From: Dictyobacter aurantiacus | GTDB taxonomy: Bacteria; Chloroflexota; Ktedonobacteria; Ktedonobacterales; Ktedonobacteraceae | Direction of reading: 5' to 3' | Length of the DNA: 64,000 nucleotides | Assembly (NCBI RefSeq): GCF_003967515.1 | Contig: NZ_BIFQ01000001.1 | Location: forward strand, 5,890,001-5,954,000 | Shown here: piece by piece, positions 34,174 to 41,773 of the stretch | Layout: the number at the start of each line of letters is the position of its first letter | How positions within the stretch are numbered: the stretch's first letter is position 1 | The notes under the pieces: model-generated | Seen by the model: only the letters and a program-made list of their open reading frames with translations | Database searches by the model: none | Told to the model about the DNA's origin: nothing | Position numbers and translations under genes: made by a program

Positions 34174-34899
34174 TTGATTATTCCGTTGGGCGAATGGCTG
34201 GAATATCTGCGCATGGCATACGACGAATTTGGATATGTCATTGTCTTTTTGAGTGCACTGGCCGAGAATACAGCGATTCTGGGCATCTTTTTGCCCGGGA
34301 ACTCTTTTGTGTTGCTGGGCGCCTTTTACGCGCGGCAGGGGACGCTTAACCTGGGTCTGGTGATCGTGCTGGCCTCGCTGGGAACGATTATCGGCTACCA
34401 CCTGGATCTGCTGCTGGGGCGCTTTGTGATCGGGAAGATGGCGGCGAGTTGGAGCGGCACCCGGTTAGGACGGCGCATGCGGCTGGCAGGTCGCATGCGC
34501 CTGGGACGCGCGTTTCTGGCGAAGTATGGGGCGCTGGCCATCTTGCTCTCGCATCTGATCGGCCATATCCGCTCATTCGTGGCCATCGCCGCTGGCATGA
34601 CACATATGCGCTATCGCACCTTTTTGATCGCGGAGGTCATCGCGGCCACCCTCTGGAATACCGCCTACGCCTTGATCGGCTACTGGCTTGGTACGCAGGC
34701 CGATCAGCTCGGTCGTTTTATGCAGCGCTTCGGCCTGATCTCGGCGGCTATCGTGGTTTTGTTGATTGTGGGCTGGATCTGGGGGCAGAAGCGTTTGCAG
34801 CGCCGTCTGTTGCTGGCGCGCTATGGGCGTAAGAAGGATGTGCGCGCCAGGGCGGCAGAGGTACAGCGGGGCGATGAGAGGACGCCATCGTCCTCATAG
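34174..34899 (+). CDS. DedA/SNARE-associated family membrane protein
   Basis: A 241-residue polytopic protein. Typical DedA segments are visible: FLPGNSFVLLGAFYARQG after the first helix, and a central ILLSHLIGHIRSFVAIAAGM with the conserved Arg and Gly pattern. DedA proteins are flippase-like transporters that recycle undecaprenyl phosphate or lipids and help envelope homeostasis. I start at the TTG at 34174, 9 bases after GGAG (34161) and 16 bases after the HtrA stop, indicating an operon with TerC and HtrA. The C-terminal tail is basic. Confidence 0.85.
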   Translation: MIIPLGEWLEYLRMAYDEFGYVIVFLSALAENTAILGIFLPGNSFVLLGAFYARQGTLNLGLVIVLASLGTIIGYHLDLLLGRFVIGKMAASWSGTRLGRRMRLAGRMRLGRAFLAKYGALAILLSHLIGHIRSFVAIAAGMTHMRYRTFLIAEVIAATLWNTAYALIGYWLGTQADQLGRFMQRFGLISAAIVVLLIVGWIWGQKRLQRRLLLARYGRKKDVRARAAEVQRGDERTPSSS

Positions 34900-35476
34900 G
34901 GAGGAACGTTCGCTTTTGGGTTCGTGTGTGGTACGTTGCGTTCGGGTACGACGGGGGCCGCCGTCGCTGGCGCTGGCGGCCCGGTCGATCGTTGAAGGTC
35001 GACCCTACGTGGCGTTTCTTTTTTAAGGGGCGTTTCGTGTTCCTTGTTGCCATGTCTTCTGGCAAAGACATGAATTTATACCTCGGGTTGGGAAAACCTT
35101 GCGAAAAGCGGGAAAGATGGGTATGCTTGGAGTGGTTGCACATTTCTCACATGCAACAAATATTTTGTGAAAAGAGATGTTATGCCCGATCATCGCTAAT
35201 GCCTGTCAGGGGATATGACAAGAGAGCACTACAGCACAGCCGCTGGCCTGTGCCAGAGGTTTGCTTTTTTGTCCCTTACAGCGAGATGAGCGAGCAGCAT
35301 AAGCCCCTTCTTTTCCAGAGACCGCAACGCTTATTGCAATACCGATTTTTATGTCTCTTTCCTGGTCTCAATCTGCCTTTCTCCTGTGAGTGACGATGCC
35401 CGGTGTTCTTTTGTTCGGTTCCTGACAGGTTTCCTTTTCAGAAGAGAACATTATGCTTCAAAAGAAAGGATACCGC
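34900..35476. other. intergenic region with dispersed hairpins
   Basis: No convincing gene; the open frames here lack ribosome-binding sites and family resemblance. A GC-rich inverted repeat built on GGGCCGCC and GGCGGCCC lies near 34957-34982. GGTCGATCGTTGAAGGTCGACCCTACG near 34980 belongs to the dispersed palindromes. The remainder is AT-rich towards the next gene. Confidence 0.45.
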
Positions 35477-36151
35477 ATGCTCAAAATTCAGATATTGGGT
35501 GGCCCAGGTAGCGGAAAAACGACGCTGGGGGCAGAGATAGGCGCCAGGTTTGATCTTCCCTTTTATGAAACCGATGTTATTGGCATGAAGAATGGGATGC
35601 AGCATAGCGCCTGGATTCGGGATGCCTTCGAGATTAGCCCGCTGCCGGGCTGGTCTATAGAAGGTGGAGGGCTTATCTGGAATGAGCCTATTCTCGCTCA
35701 GGCCGACTATATTGTCTTGCTTGAGGTTCCCTGGCGTACGGCCGCCTATCGCATTGTGCGTCGTCACATCAGCAAAAGCCTGCGCGGTGTCAATCCCTAT
35801 CCAGGGATCAGGTCACTCATCCTGTTTTTGAGGGATAGTCGCCGCTACTATTTGAATCAGTGTTGGCCCGAGCTGATAGAAGCTATGGATAGGTGCCTGG
35901 CAGAGCAGATTCCAGCGTCGCTCGATTCTGAGCAACTGCTTACGCGTTGTGAAACGTATGGGGTAAAGATTATTCAGACGCCTACCGCAGCGTTTATGCG
36001 CCAGTATCTCGAAAAATACAGGCAGAAGCTCATTATTGTGAGAAACAACGCTGAGCGAGCACGCCTGCTTGATTTCCTGGCGCAGCAGCGTTGCCCCAGC
36101 CCTGTAGGCATATATGTATTCTTAACAATCATTAAGATGCTGTACAAATAA
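35477..36151 (+). CDS. P-loop NTPase of the FlaR/adenylate-kinase-like type
   Basis: A 224-residue protein. The P-loop ILGGPGSGKTTL lies at residues 5-16, followed by FDLPFYETDVI, a pattern of the so-called topology-modulation (FlaR) kinases. Walker B-like hydrophobics are at DYIVLLEVPW, and an Arg-rich lid is at RIVRRHISKSLRG. Such proteins are small-molecule kinases of unknown substrate. I prefer the ATG at 35477 (AAAGGAT upstream, start just before the first strand); an ATG at 35453 is also possible. Monocistronic. Confidence 0.75.
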   Translation: MLKIQILGGPGSGKTTLGAEIGARFDLPFYETDVIGMKNGMQHSAWIRDAFEISPLPGWSIEGGGLIWNEPILAQADYIVLLEVPWRTAAYRIVRRHISKSLRGVNPYPGIRSLILFLRDSRRYYLNQCWPELIEAMDRCLAEQIPASLDSEQLLTRCETYGVKIIQTPTAAFMRQYLEKYRQKLIIVRNNAERARLLDFLAQQRCPSPVGIYVFLTIIKMLYK

Positions 36152-36270
36152 ATACAGTAATTATTTATATTTTCCATTTATGAAGGCGAGTAATATAAGT
36201 AGTAGAGAAAACATGTTTTCTCTATGGATCAAATAATAGCAATAAGTAAAAAAGGAAGGGGAACAATTTT

Positions 36271-36942
36271 ATGGCAGGTAAGAGATCATTATCTAATGTC
36301 ATGCGTATGAGCAAGGTGGGCATGCTGGTTGTGTTGCTTGCTCTGGGGATGCTCATGCATGCGGCCCTGTTTTGCAGCGCGGCATCGGCGCATTCTATGG
36401 ACGGCCACACGATGAAGATGGGCCGGTCTATGACCTGGGGGCAGATGCATCGCTGGGGTCCTGGGCCTGGGGGTGGTCACTATGGACCACCGTTCTTTCA
36501 TAAAGACCCCAGGGCGTTTGATAAGGTGAGGAAAGATGCGTTCACATTTACCTCAAGTGAAACGCAGCAGATTGTGCGGCTGTTTGTGCCTGCAGGAGAA
36601 AGCTATATCGTTACCGCTACTGGTTCCGCGAGGCGCATAGACAGTCCGGGGACAAATAGCTCACCAAAATTGTTGTGTTTCATTTCAAAGGGTGATGGGA
36701 TGGCCGTTGGCGCTTTGGATACCGTAACGATTGATTCCGCACCCAGTTCTGACACGACTGAAAACCATGAGACACTGGCCGTCACTGATTCTGTTACCGT
36801 GGATGGGGGAGGCCAGTATAGGTGGGGCGAGATTGATTTTGACTGTACGTGGCAGAATCCTGATCGCCGGGTTGCGACGCCACGGATAGATCCTGGAGCC
36901 TCGATTACCGCGATTAAGGTTGACCTGCACGAAGAGTACTAA
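36271..36942 (+). CDS. Secreted protein of unknown function
   Basis: A 223-residue protein with a clear signal peptide: basic start, hydrophobic core VGMLVVLLALGMLMHAALF, and a probable cleavage near ASAHS. The mature N-terminus is rich in Met, His and Gly, a composition often seen in metal-binding segments. The rest is beta-rich and acidic with three Cys. I recognise no family. AAGGGGAACAATTTT precedes the ATG, and a terminator hairpin with T-run follows. A role in copper or other metal binding outside the cell is speculation from composition. Confidence 0.65.
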   Translation: MAGKRSLSNVMRMSKVGMLVVLLALGMLMHAALFCSAASAHSMDGHTMKMGRSMTWGQMHRWGPGPGGGHYGPPFFHKDPRAFDKVRKDAFTFTSSETQQIVRLFVPAGESYIVTATGSARRIDSPGTNSSPKLLCFISKGDGMAVGALDTVTIDSAPSSDTTENHETLAVTDSVTVDGGGQYRWGEIDFDCTWQNPDRRVATPRIDPGASITAIKVDLHEEY

Positions 36943-36966
36943 TGCTGTTTTGAAGTATGAGAGAGA

Positions 36967-37010
36967 CGACCCGGTTGCTCTATTTTAGAGCAGCCGGATC
37001 GCTTTTATTG
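36967..37010 (+). terminator. intrinsic terminator
   Basis: The arms at 36967-36980 and 36988-37001 pair over 14 positions with one mismatch and one G-U, around a seven-base loop, followed by CTTTTATTG. It ends the secreted-protein gene. Confidence 0.85.
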
Positions 37011-37039
37011 TAATTACTTAGAGTATGGCATGGGTGGGT

Positions 37040-37879
37040 TTATTCGTAGGACCAGTCCATGGAGTTCAACATGGTTTGCAGGGCCTGGGAGGCGCTGCGG
37101 AAGAGGTCGGGTCCGCTGAAGCCCTGGAACTGTCCGGCGGCGGCCAGGTGGGGTTCGAGGGCGATGAAGCCGTCGTAGCCGTCCTGGCGCAGGCGTTGCA
37201 GGATGGCCGACCAGTTCGAGTCGCCCTGGCCCGCCACGACCAGCGTACCATCGGGGCTCACGTCTTTGACGTGGACGTATTCGAGCCAGGGTCTGGTGGC
37301 CTCGTAGGCATCCGGATAGGGCACCTGGTCGCACTGCAGGTAGTTGGCCGGGTCGAGTACCGAGCGGAAGTGCGGATCGTTGATGGTCTGCAGCAGATCG
37401 ACGTTGCGCTCGATGATATCGCCATAGATGGCCTTTTCGTTCTCGTGCACGAGCACGACATCGGCGCTGCGCGCCCGGCGCGTCATCTCCTGCAGATGAC
37501 TGATGACCTCGTCGCGGTAGGCGGCCGGATTGCTGGAGCCAGCCTCCTCTTTGACGGGTGGGTAGAACGAGAAGATGCGGATATACTTTGTATCGAGGGC
37601 TTTAGCGACCTCGATCGAGCGGTCGAAGCGCGCCAGATGCTCCTCGAAGGAGCTATCGATGGGCACCTTGCCGATGGGAGAGCCGATCGCCGCCACGCCG
37701 ATCCCACCGGCGGTCAGCGTCTGTTTGATCTCCTGAATCTGCTGGTTGGACAGGTCAAGCACGTTAACTTTCCAGACCGAGCGCAGGTCGATGTAGTGGA
37801 TGTTCTCGCTCTGCAGGACGGCGATCTGCTCATCAAGATCGGGCGAGATCTCATCCGCGAAGGCGGATAGACGGATCAT
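37040..37879 (-). CDS. Sugar phosphate isomerase/epimerase (xylose-isomerase-like TIM barrel)
   Basis: A 279-residue TIM barrel of the AP-endonuclease-2/IolE type. Metal-ligand strands are visible: Glu in VLVHENEKAI, Asp in RSVLDPANYL, His in VHVKDVSPDG and Glu in FIALEPHL. Such enzymes isomerise or epimerise sugars, often downstream of a Gfo/Idh/MocA dehydrogenase. Its start overlaps the end of the neighbouring dehydrogenase by four bases (37876-37879), showing translational coupling and a shared pathway. The substrate is unknown. Confidence 0.87.
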   Translation of the reverse strand: MIRLSAFADEISPDLDEQIAVLQSENIHYIDLRSVWKVNVLDLSNQQIQEIKQTLTAGGIGVAAIGSPIGKVPIDSSFEEHLARFDRSIEVAKALDTKYIRIFSFYPPVKEEAGSSNPAAYRDEVISHLQEMTRRARSADVVLVHENEKAIYGDIIERNVDLLQTINDPHFRSVLDPANYLQCDQVPYPDAYEATRPWLEYVHVKDVSPDGTLVVAGQGDSNWSAILQRLRQDGYDGFIALEPHLAAAGQFQGFSGPDLFRSASQALQTMLNSMDWSYE

Positions 37880-38934
37880 GATAGGGTAACCTCCTTACCG
37901 GTGCTGGCGGCTTCATAGATGCCGAGGATGATCTCGACCGGGTGGCGACCGGAATGGCCATCCACCAGCGGCGTACCATCCTCCTGGATGGCGCGGATCA
38001 TATCGGCGATCTGCTGGGCGTGGGTTGAGGCCTGCAGGGCGGCGGGATCGCTGGCCGTCGACTTTGCTGCGGCCGCGGCCGCGTCTGATTTCTTGCGTCC
38101 TCCACCGTAGGGTCCGACCTCTTCCGAATCCTGACTGGCCAGGTGCAGGTAGCCCAGGCGATCATCCTCAATGATGGCCGAGCCCTTATCGCCAAAGACC
38201 TCGATCCGTGTCGTCGCGCCAGGATAGGCGCCCGTAGTGGCTGAGATTGTTCCTAGCGCCCCGCTCTCGAAGCGCAGCACCGCCACCGCCACATCCTCGG
38301 TCTCCATCTTATGGACCAGCGTATCAGTGTAGGCACGGATCGTCTTGACGCGTCCCATCAGCCACTGCAGGATGTCGATCGAGTGGATTGACTGGTTCAT
38401 CAGGATGCCGCCGCCGTCGAGCGCCCAGGTGCCGCGCCAGGCGCCGCTATCGTAGTACTTCTGCGAACGCCACCAGGGGATGGCCGCATTGCCCAATACC
38501 ATGCGTCCCAGTGCCTGCTCCTGGATCAACTGGTGCACCTGCTGCGAAGCCTCATCGAAGCGATGCTGGCTGATTACCGCTACCTTCTTGCCGGTTTCGC
38601 GCTGAACCTGCAGGATCTCCTCGATACGGTCCTTGCGAATCTCCATCGGCTTCTCGATGATGACGTGGCGGCCGGAGCGCATAATCTGGCAGGCGTGCTC
38701 GCCGTGCATGCCGCTGGGGGTGCAGACATCGACCACATCCAGCTGCTCACGATCCAGCATCTCCTGCAGATCGGTGTAGGCGGTGGCGTGAAACTTATCG
38801 GCCAGCTTCTGGGCCTTTTCGGGAATGACATCGGCGACCGCCACCAGTTCAGCCTGCGGCAGGCTCTGCAACGCCTCCGCATGGGTGGGTCCAATCACAC
38901 CGCACCCGACGATACCAAAACGCAATTTTTCCAT
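37876..38934 (-). CDS. Gfo/Idh/MocA-family oxidoreductase
   Basis: A 352-residue dehydrogenase: Rossmann site RFGIVGCGVIGPTHAEAL, EKP motif VIIEKPMEI and active-site loop GGGILMNQSIHSIDIL. An Ala-rich insertion near residue 285 is probably a flexible loop. It is coupled by a 4-base overlap to the TIM-barrel isomerase. The pair resembles inositol- or keto-sugar-catabolic modules. It is the third family member in the window; the other two lie 14 kb away. Confidence 0.88.
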   Translation of the reverse strand: MEKLRFGIVGCGVIGPTHAEALQSLPQAELVAVADVIPEKAQKLADKFHATAYTDLQEMLDREQLDVVDVCTPSGMHGEHACQIMRSGRHVIIEKPMEIRKDRIEEILQVQRETGKKVAVISQHRFDEASQQVHQLIQEQALGRMVLGNAAIPWWRSQKYYDSGAWRGTWALDGGGILMNQSIHSIDILQWLMGRVKTIRAYTDTLVHKMETEDVAVAVLRFESGALGTISATTGAYPGATTRIEVFGDKGSAIIEDDRLGYLHLASQDSEEVGPYGGGRKKSDAAAAAAKSTASDPAALQASTHAQQIADMIRAIQEDGTPLVDGHSGRHPVEIILGIYEAASTGKEVTLS

Positions 38935-39059
38935 CAGAAATGCAACTCCTTATGCATCAGCGGGAAGGTCTCCGCAGAGGCGTTCTCCGCTCATGTGCAA
39001 CTATGCGACTGACATGGATAAAATAAAACCGCCCTCTTTATGGGAGGGCAGCGATGGCA

Positions 39060-39860
39060 TTACACGGTCTGTCTGCTGCTCTCCTCCCACTGGGTGCGCA
39101 ATTGCGCCAGCGCGGGGACCGCCTCGCTGGAGAAGTCGCTCCAATTGCACTCAATGGAGATGCGCTGATCGTAGCCAGCGCGATGGAGGGCCGAGAAGTA
39201 GGGGCGGAAATCCTCCCCATGGTGTCCGGGGGCCGCGCGATCCTGCTTCTCCGCCACGTGCACGTGCGCCAGCAGCGAGCGATAGGGCAGGATCGACTCG
39301 GGATCCTCGCCGTTGCAGGCCATATGGTAGACATCGGCCAGCAGGCGGGCGCCAGAGCCCGCGATGGTCGAGACCAGCGCGCCACCTTCGGCCACCGTAT
39401 TCAGGATATTTGTCTCTTCGTAGCGCAGGGGCTCAAGCACGATCTGCACGCCATGCTCGCGCGCCCAGCCGCTCCAGGTCGCCATATGCTCCGCTAACTG
39501 TTGGGCCGCAGCCTCCTTCTCGATATCGGCCGGATAGTTTCTGGCCCCGCCACTGCCGAAGACAAAGATACGGATGCCGGCCTGCTCCGCCCGCCGCAAC
39601 GCGGTACGCATATACGATTCCAGGCGTGGCCGGTCTACATGCTGGGAAGGTGACTCGATGAGCCGGAGATCGGCCGGCAACAGCGAATTGGCCGCCTCAA
39701 CCGGAAAAGGCAGCTGCCGTACCGCGTGGAGCAGCTCCTCGAACTCCACCTGGGGCCGTTCGGGGATCAGAAAGCGCTGGACGTTTTCCTCTAGATAGTC
39801 AAGAGCGATCTCATTGAGCTGGGAGATAGTGCGAAAAGATGTGCAGATACCAAACTTCAT
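39060..39860 (-). CDS. Sugar phosphate isomerase/epimerase (TIM barrel)
   Basis: A 266-residue TIM barrel related to the one at 37040. Metal ligands: Glu in VLEPLRYEETN, Asp and His in LLADVYHMACNGED, His in HVHVAEKQDR and Glu in ISIECNW. The ATG at 39860 follows GAAGAGGAACC. It runs in the same direction as the isomerase/dehydrogenase pair, 125 bases upstream, and probably belongs to the same sugar-utilisation cluster. The substrate is unknown. Confidence 0.85.
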   Translation of the reverse strand: MKFGICTSFRTISQLNEIALDYLEENVQRFLIPERPQVEFEELLHAVRQLPFPVEAANSLLPADLRLIESPSQHVDRPRLESYMRTALRRAEQAGIRIFVFGSGGARNYPADIEKEAAAQQLAEHMATWSGWAREHGVQIVLEPLRYEETNILNTVAEGGALVSTIAGSGARLLADVYHMACNGEDPESILPYRSLLAHVHVAEKQDRAAPGHHGEDFRPYFSALHRAGYDQRISIECNWSDFSSEAVPALAQLRTQWEESSRQTV

Positions 39861-40522
39861 CGTAGGTTCCTCTTCTTCTACTAACAACGAACGGCCAGAT
39901 CAATCAGGCAGGTGTCCGACCTGTCGCATAGAAGGCACCGCCAGTGCCCATTCACCGCGCGCTACAAAAACAGCGGACGGTGCCGTGGGGCGCATACTGT
40001 TCTTTAACGACAAAAATAGCATATCACACGTGCCGGACCGGTCGAGTCTGCAGAGCCACCCGCAGACATAGCTCTGCCCTGATTCTTATAATCGGCACCT
40101 CGTCACCGTCCGGGCATTATCCGATCCTGAATTCCCCAGGCAACAGGCAGTCAGACAGCCTGCCATGCGGATGCAGTGGCTATGAAGAGGAAAATGTGAC
40201 AGAGAATAATGAGGCTCTAAATCGGGGTGAAGTGGATGAAAGGTACATAAAAAATGTAGATTGGATGGACATTTCATCCATAATTACTAAAAAGTAATCG
40301 TTTACTGTATTACCCTTGAAAGGTAGCTCGACAATGCTGTATCTACCCGCCGAATCGCGTGCCCTGTCCGGTGCATGTCGAATATTTTGAAACTGCTCAA
40401 AATACGTGGCGTAAACACTTGATTTATTTAAATTTATCAGTTATCATTGCTATGAACGATAAGTACTTGACAAATAGCATTGAATTTAAGAACTGTTAAT
40501 AAGATAAATGGAGGTGTGCAAA
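39861..40522. other. intergenic region upstream of the Ro60 locus
   Basis: No gene is convincing. The segment 40400-40520 is AT-rich and contains TTGACA at 40467-40472, with a GTTAAT-like -10 at 40495-40500 (a long 22-base spacer), just before a ribosome-binding site. This is the likely promoter of the small protein at 40523 and perhaps of the RNA array. Confidence 0.45.
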
Positions 40523-40741
40523 ATGACGCAGATGGCAACAACTCCCATTCACATCCGCATTGGCGGGCGCAGTGAAGAGATTCCACTGGCTCAGCTGGGT
40601 GTGATGAATGCCGCGGACGACCTCCAGCTAAAAAATGCCGTGGCGCGCCACCTTGATCTCCCGGCGCAGTCTCTAAACAACCACGTGATCGTGCGTACGA
40701 CGCAGGCCATCATCATCCGTCCCGAGGCGTTGTACGGCTAG
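40523..40741 (+). CDS. Small protein ending in Gly, candidate ubiquitin-like (beta-grasp)
   Basis: A 72-residue protein. GGAGGTG lies 6 bases before the ATG. The pattern is two short strands (PIHIRIGG and EEIPLAQLG), one helix (DDLQLKNAVARHLDL) and a final strand (HVIVRTTQAIIIRPEALYG) ending in Tyr-Gly, compatible with a small beta-grasp fold and an exposed C-terminal Gly. An E1/ThiF-like protein is encoded 4.5 kb downstream in the same direction, the usual companion of ubiquitin-like modifiers. There is no direct sequence match to a named family, so the call rests on size, order of elements, Gly end and context. Confidence 0.5.
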   Translation: MTQMATTPIHIRIGGRSEEIPLAQLGVMNAADDLQLKNAVARHLDLPAQSLNNHVIVRTTQAIIIRPEALYG

Positions 40742-40778
40742 GGCCGGACAGGAAGAAAAAGAGTGAGTGAGGCGTGTC

Positions 40779-40857
40779 CGGGGCGTACTCCAACTGGAAG
40801 GGCTTACATACGACTTTGGATCGTTTTTTTGTGCCCTTGCGACATGTACGTCCCGGG
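40779..40857 (+). ncRNA. Y RNA, minimal form (copy 1)
   Basis: The 5' strand CCGGGGCGTAC (40779-40789) pairs with GTACGTCCCGG (40847-40857), one G-U. Next comes the asymmetric loop with TCCAAC on the 5' side and GACAT on the 3' side, then helix 2, AAGGGC/GCCCTT. The apical part is only about 29 bases, starting TTACATAC and ending in a run of T; no tRNA-like module is present. The loop signature matches the Ro60-binding site of Y RNAs (UCCGA opposite UUGAC). Confidence 0.65.
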
Positions 40858-40901
40858 CTTGCTGCCCGCCCCTGATGCAAGCATTTGCGAGAGACGAGGC
40901 A

Positions 40902-40929
40902 GGAAGCGCCCGCAAGGGGCGCACCTACG
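40902..40929. repeat. AGGAAGCGCCCGCAAGGGG repeat, left copy
   Basis: This 28-base element recurs at 41774-41801 with three changes near its 3' end. The two copies bracket Y RNA copies 2-5. Both are preceded by ATTTGC a few bases upstream. Confidence 0.65.
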
Positions 40930-40964
40930 GATAAATCCTGCTCTTGGGCAAAAGCATATATACG

Positions 40965-41106
40965 GCCCTGTACCCTGATAGATTGAACCTACAAACTGGT
41001 AATTCCCGCCCTTGCGGGAAGGGTTGGTTCGATCCCAACAACCTCCACCACCAATCGGGGGTTTTGAGCCCTTCGGGGCTGTGTTCAATAAACTTGTACA
41101 GGGCCG
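40965..41106 (+). ncRNA. Y RNA with tRNA-like module (copy 2)
   Basis: Helix 1 GGCCCTGTAC/GTACAGGGCC; loop CCTGATAG opposite AAACTT; helix 2 ATTGAAC/GTTCAAT. The apical module is permuted: a 7-bp hairpin in the anticodon-arm position (TTCCCGC CCTT GCGGGAA), a T-arm GTTGG-TTCGATC-CCAAC, then AACCTCC pairing with GGGGGTT as an acceptor-like stem closed by a loop containing CCACCA, and a D-arm position occupied by AGCCC-TTCG-GGGCT. The UUCG-capped D position shows it is a tRNA mimic rather than a usable tRNA. Confidence 0.8.
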
Positions 41107-41154
41107 GCCAGATCTTTTCTTTACAAGCTTTTCTTTTGCCGATGATATCTTAGC

Positions 41155-41299
41155 CGAGGTGCGCTCCGACGGTGTGAGCTTACAAACTGTGGATTTTTAA
41201 TCCAGCTGTCGCAGGTTCGAGTCCTGCCGGGATCGTTTGAACCCGTAGCTCAGTGGGAGAGCGCTTGTTTTCATGCTCGTGCGACTCGCGCACCTCGGC
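41155..41299 (+). ncRNA. Y RNA with tRNA-Lys-like module (copy 3)
   Basis: Helix 1 CCGAGGTGCGC/GCGCACCTCGG (11 bp); loop TCCGACG opposite GACTC; helix 2 GTGTGAGC/GCTCGTGC with G-U pairs; then TTACAAAC. The module reads, in permuted order, an anticodon-like arm TGGA-TTTTTAA-TCCA (Lys UUU type), T-arm GCAGG-TTCGAGT-CCTGC, acceptor-like CGGGATC/GAACCCG closed by the tetraloop GTTT, then TA and a classical D-arm GCTC-AGTGGGA-GAGC. The tRNA parts are nearly canonical, but the acceptor stem is closed and no free 3' end exists. Confidence 0.85.
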
Positions 41300-41330
41300 C
41301 TGGATATCGATCTATGAGATGGTGTTGTTG

Positions 41331-41396
41331 GCGAAACGTGCGCGGCCGGGTACGGGCCGCTTCGCAGCCAAGCCGGGGCAAGTCCGGCACCTACGG
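41331..41396. repeat. long dispersed repeat ending GGGGCAAGTCCGGCACCTACG
   Basis: About 65 bases (from GGCGAAACGTGCGCGG to CACCTACG) recur with about 85 percent identity by eye at 56801-56860. The 3' part is the GGGGCAAGCCCGGC hairpin seen elsewhere. It ends exactly where Y RNA copy 4 begins. Confidence 0.6.
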
Positions 41397-41546
41397 TCCT
41401 GTGCTCCAATCTGAAGAGCGTACATACGGTTACCTTTCTCTTTTACCTCTGGATTGGATGCGGGTCGAGTCCTGAACTCTGAACTGGTTGTAGTCATCCG
41501 CTGGATGATGCCATCAGAGCCCGCTCTTGTTAACTCGCATAGGACA
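41397..41546 (+). ncRNA. Y RNA with degenerate module (copy 4)
   Basis: Helix 1 GTCCTGTGC/GCATAGGAC with one G-U; loop TCCAATC opposite AACTC; helix 2 AAGAGC/GCTCTT; then GTACATAC. The module has a shortened T-arm-like GCGGGTCGAGTCCTG and a 7-bp hairpin GTCATCC-GCT-GGATGAT in the D-arm position, with CTCTGA/TCAGAG around it. The tRNA resemblance is weaker than in copies 3 and 5. The Ro60-binding end is fully conserved, so it is probably still a Y RNA. Confidence 0.65.
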
Positions 41547-41584
41547 GGCTTTTTATGTAGATACCGCGTTGACACCGACTGGTA

Positions 41585-41723
41585 CCGGGCGCACTCCGAC
41601 TGATAGAGCTTTCAAACATTTGAGCAATCTTCGTGGGTTCGAATCCCACCAGCTGTAAAGCTGTAGCCAAGTGGCCAAAGGCGGATGTCTTTCTTATAGC
41701 TCTATTGACTCGTGCGCCCGGTC
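41585..41723 (+). ncRNA. Y RNA with YrlA-like module (copy 5)
   Basis: Helix 1 ACCGGGCGCAC/GTGCGCCCGGT (11 bp, perfect); loop TCCGACTG opposite TGACTC, the closest match to the Y RNA consensus; helix 2 ATAGAGC/GCTCTAT. Module: ACAT/ATGT junction helix, T-arm GTGGG-TTCGAAT-CCCAC, acceptor-like CAGCT/AGCTG closed by a GTAA (GNRA) tetraloop, then TA and a D-arm-like GCC...GGC. A T-arm and D-arm joined by a tetraloop-closed acceptor stem is the known arrangement of bacterial YrlA RNAs. It ends 98 bases before the Ro60 gene. Confidence 0.88.
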
Positions 41724-41773
41724 CTGGTTGTATCGATAAAAGAATATTGTTTGCAGACATTTGCATATAGGTA

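Noticed and set aside
34926-35393. 155-residue open frame
   Set aside because: Composition is Arg/Trp-rich in the repeat part and Cys-rich later, with no family resemblance, no clear ribosome-binding site, and dispersed repeats inside it.
41155-41299. A tRNA-Lys gene (or permuted tRNA gene with UCA or UUU anticodon)
   Set aside because: The acceptor stem is closed by a tetraloop, the halves are in the wrong order, and the whole lies inside a Y RNA-type helix shared with four neighbours. A tRNA mimic explains it better than a functional tRNA.
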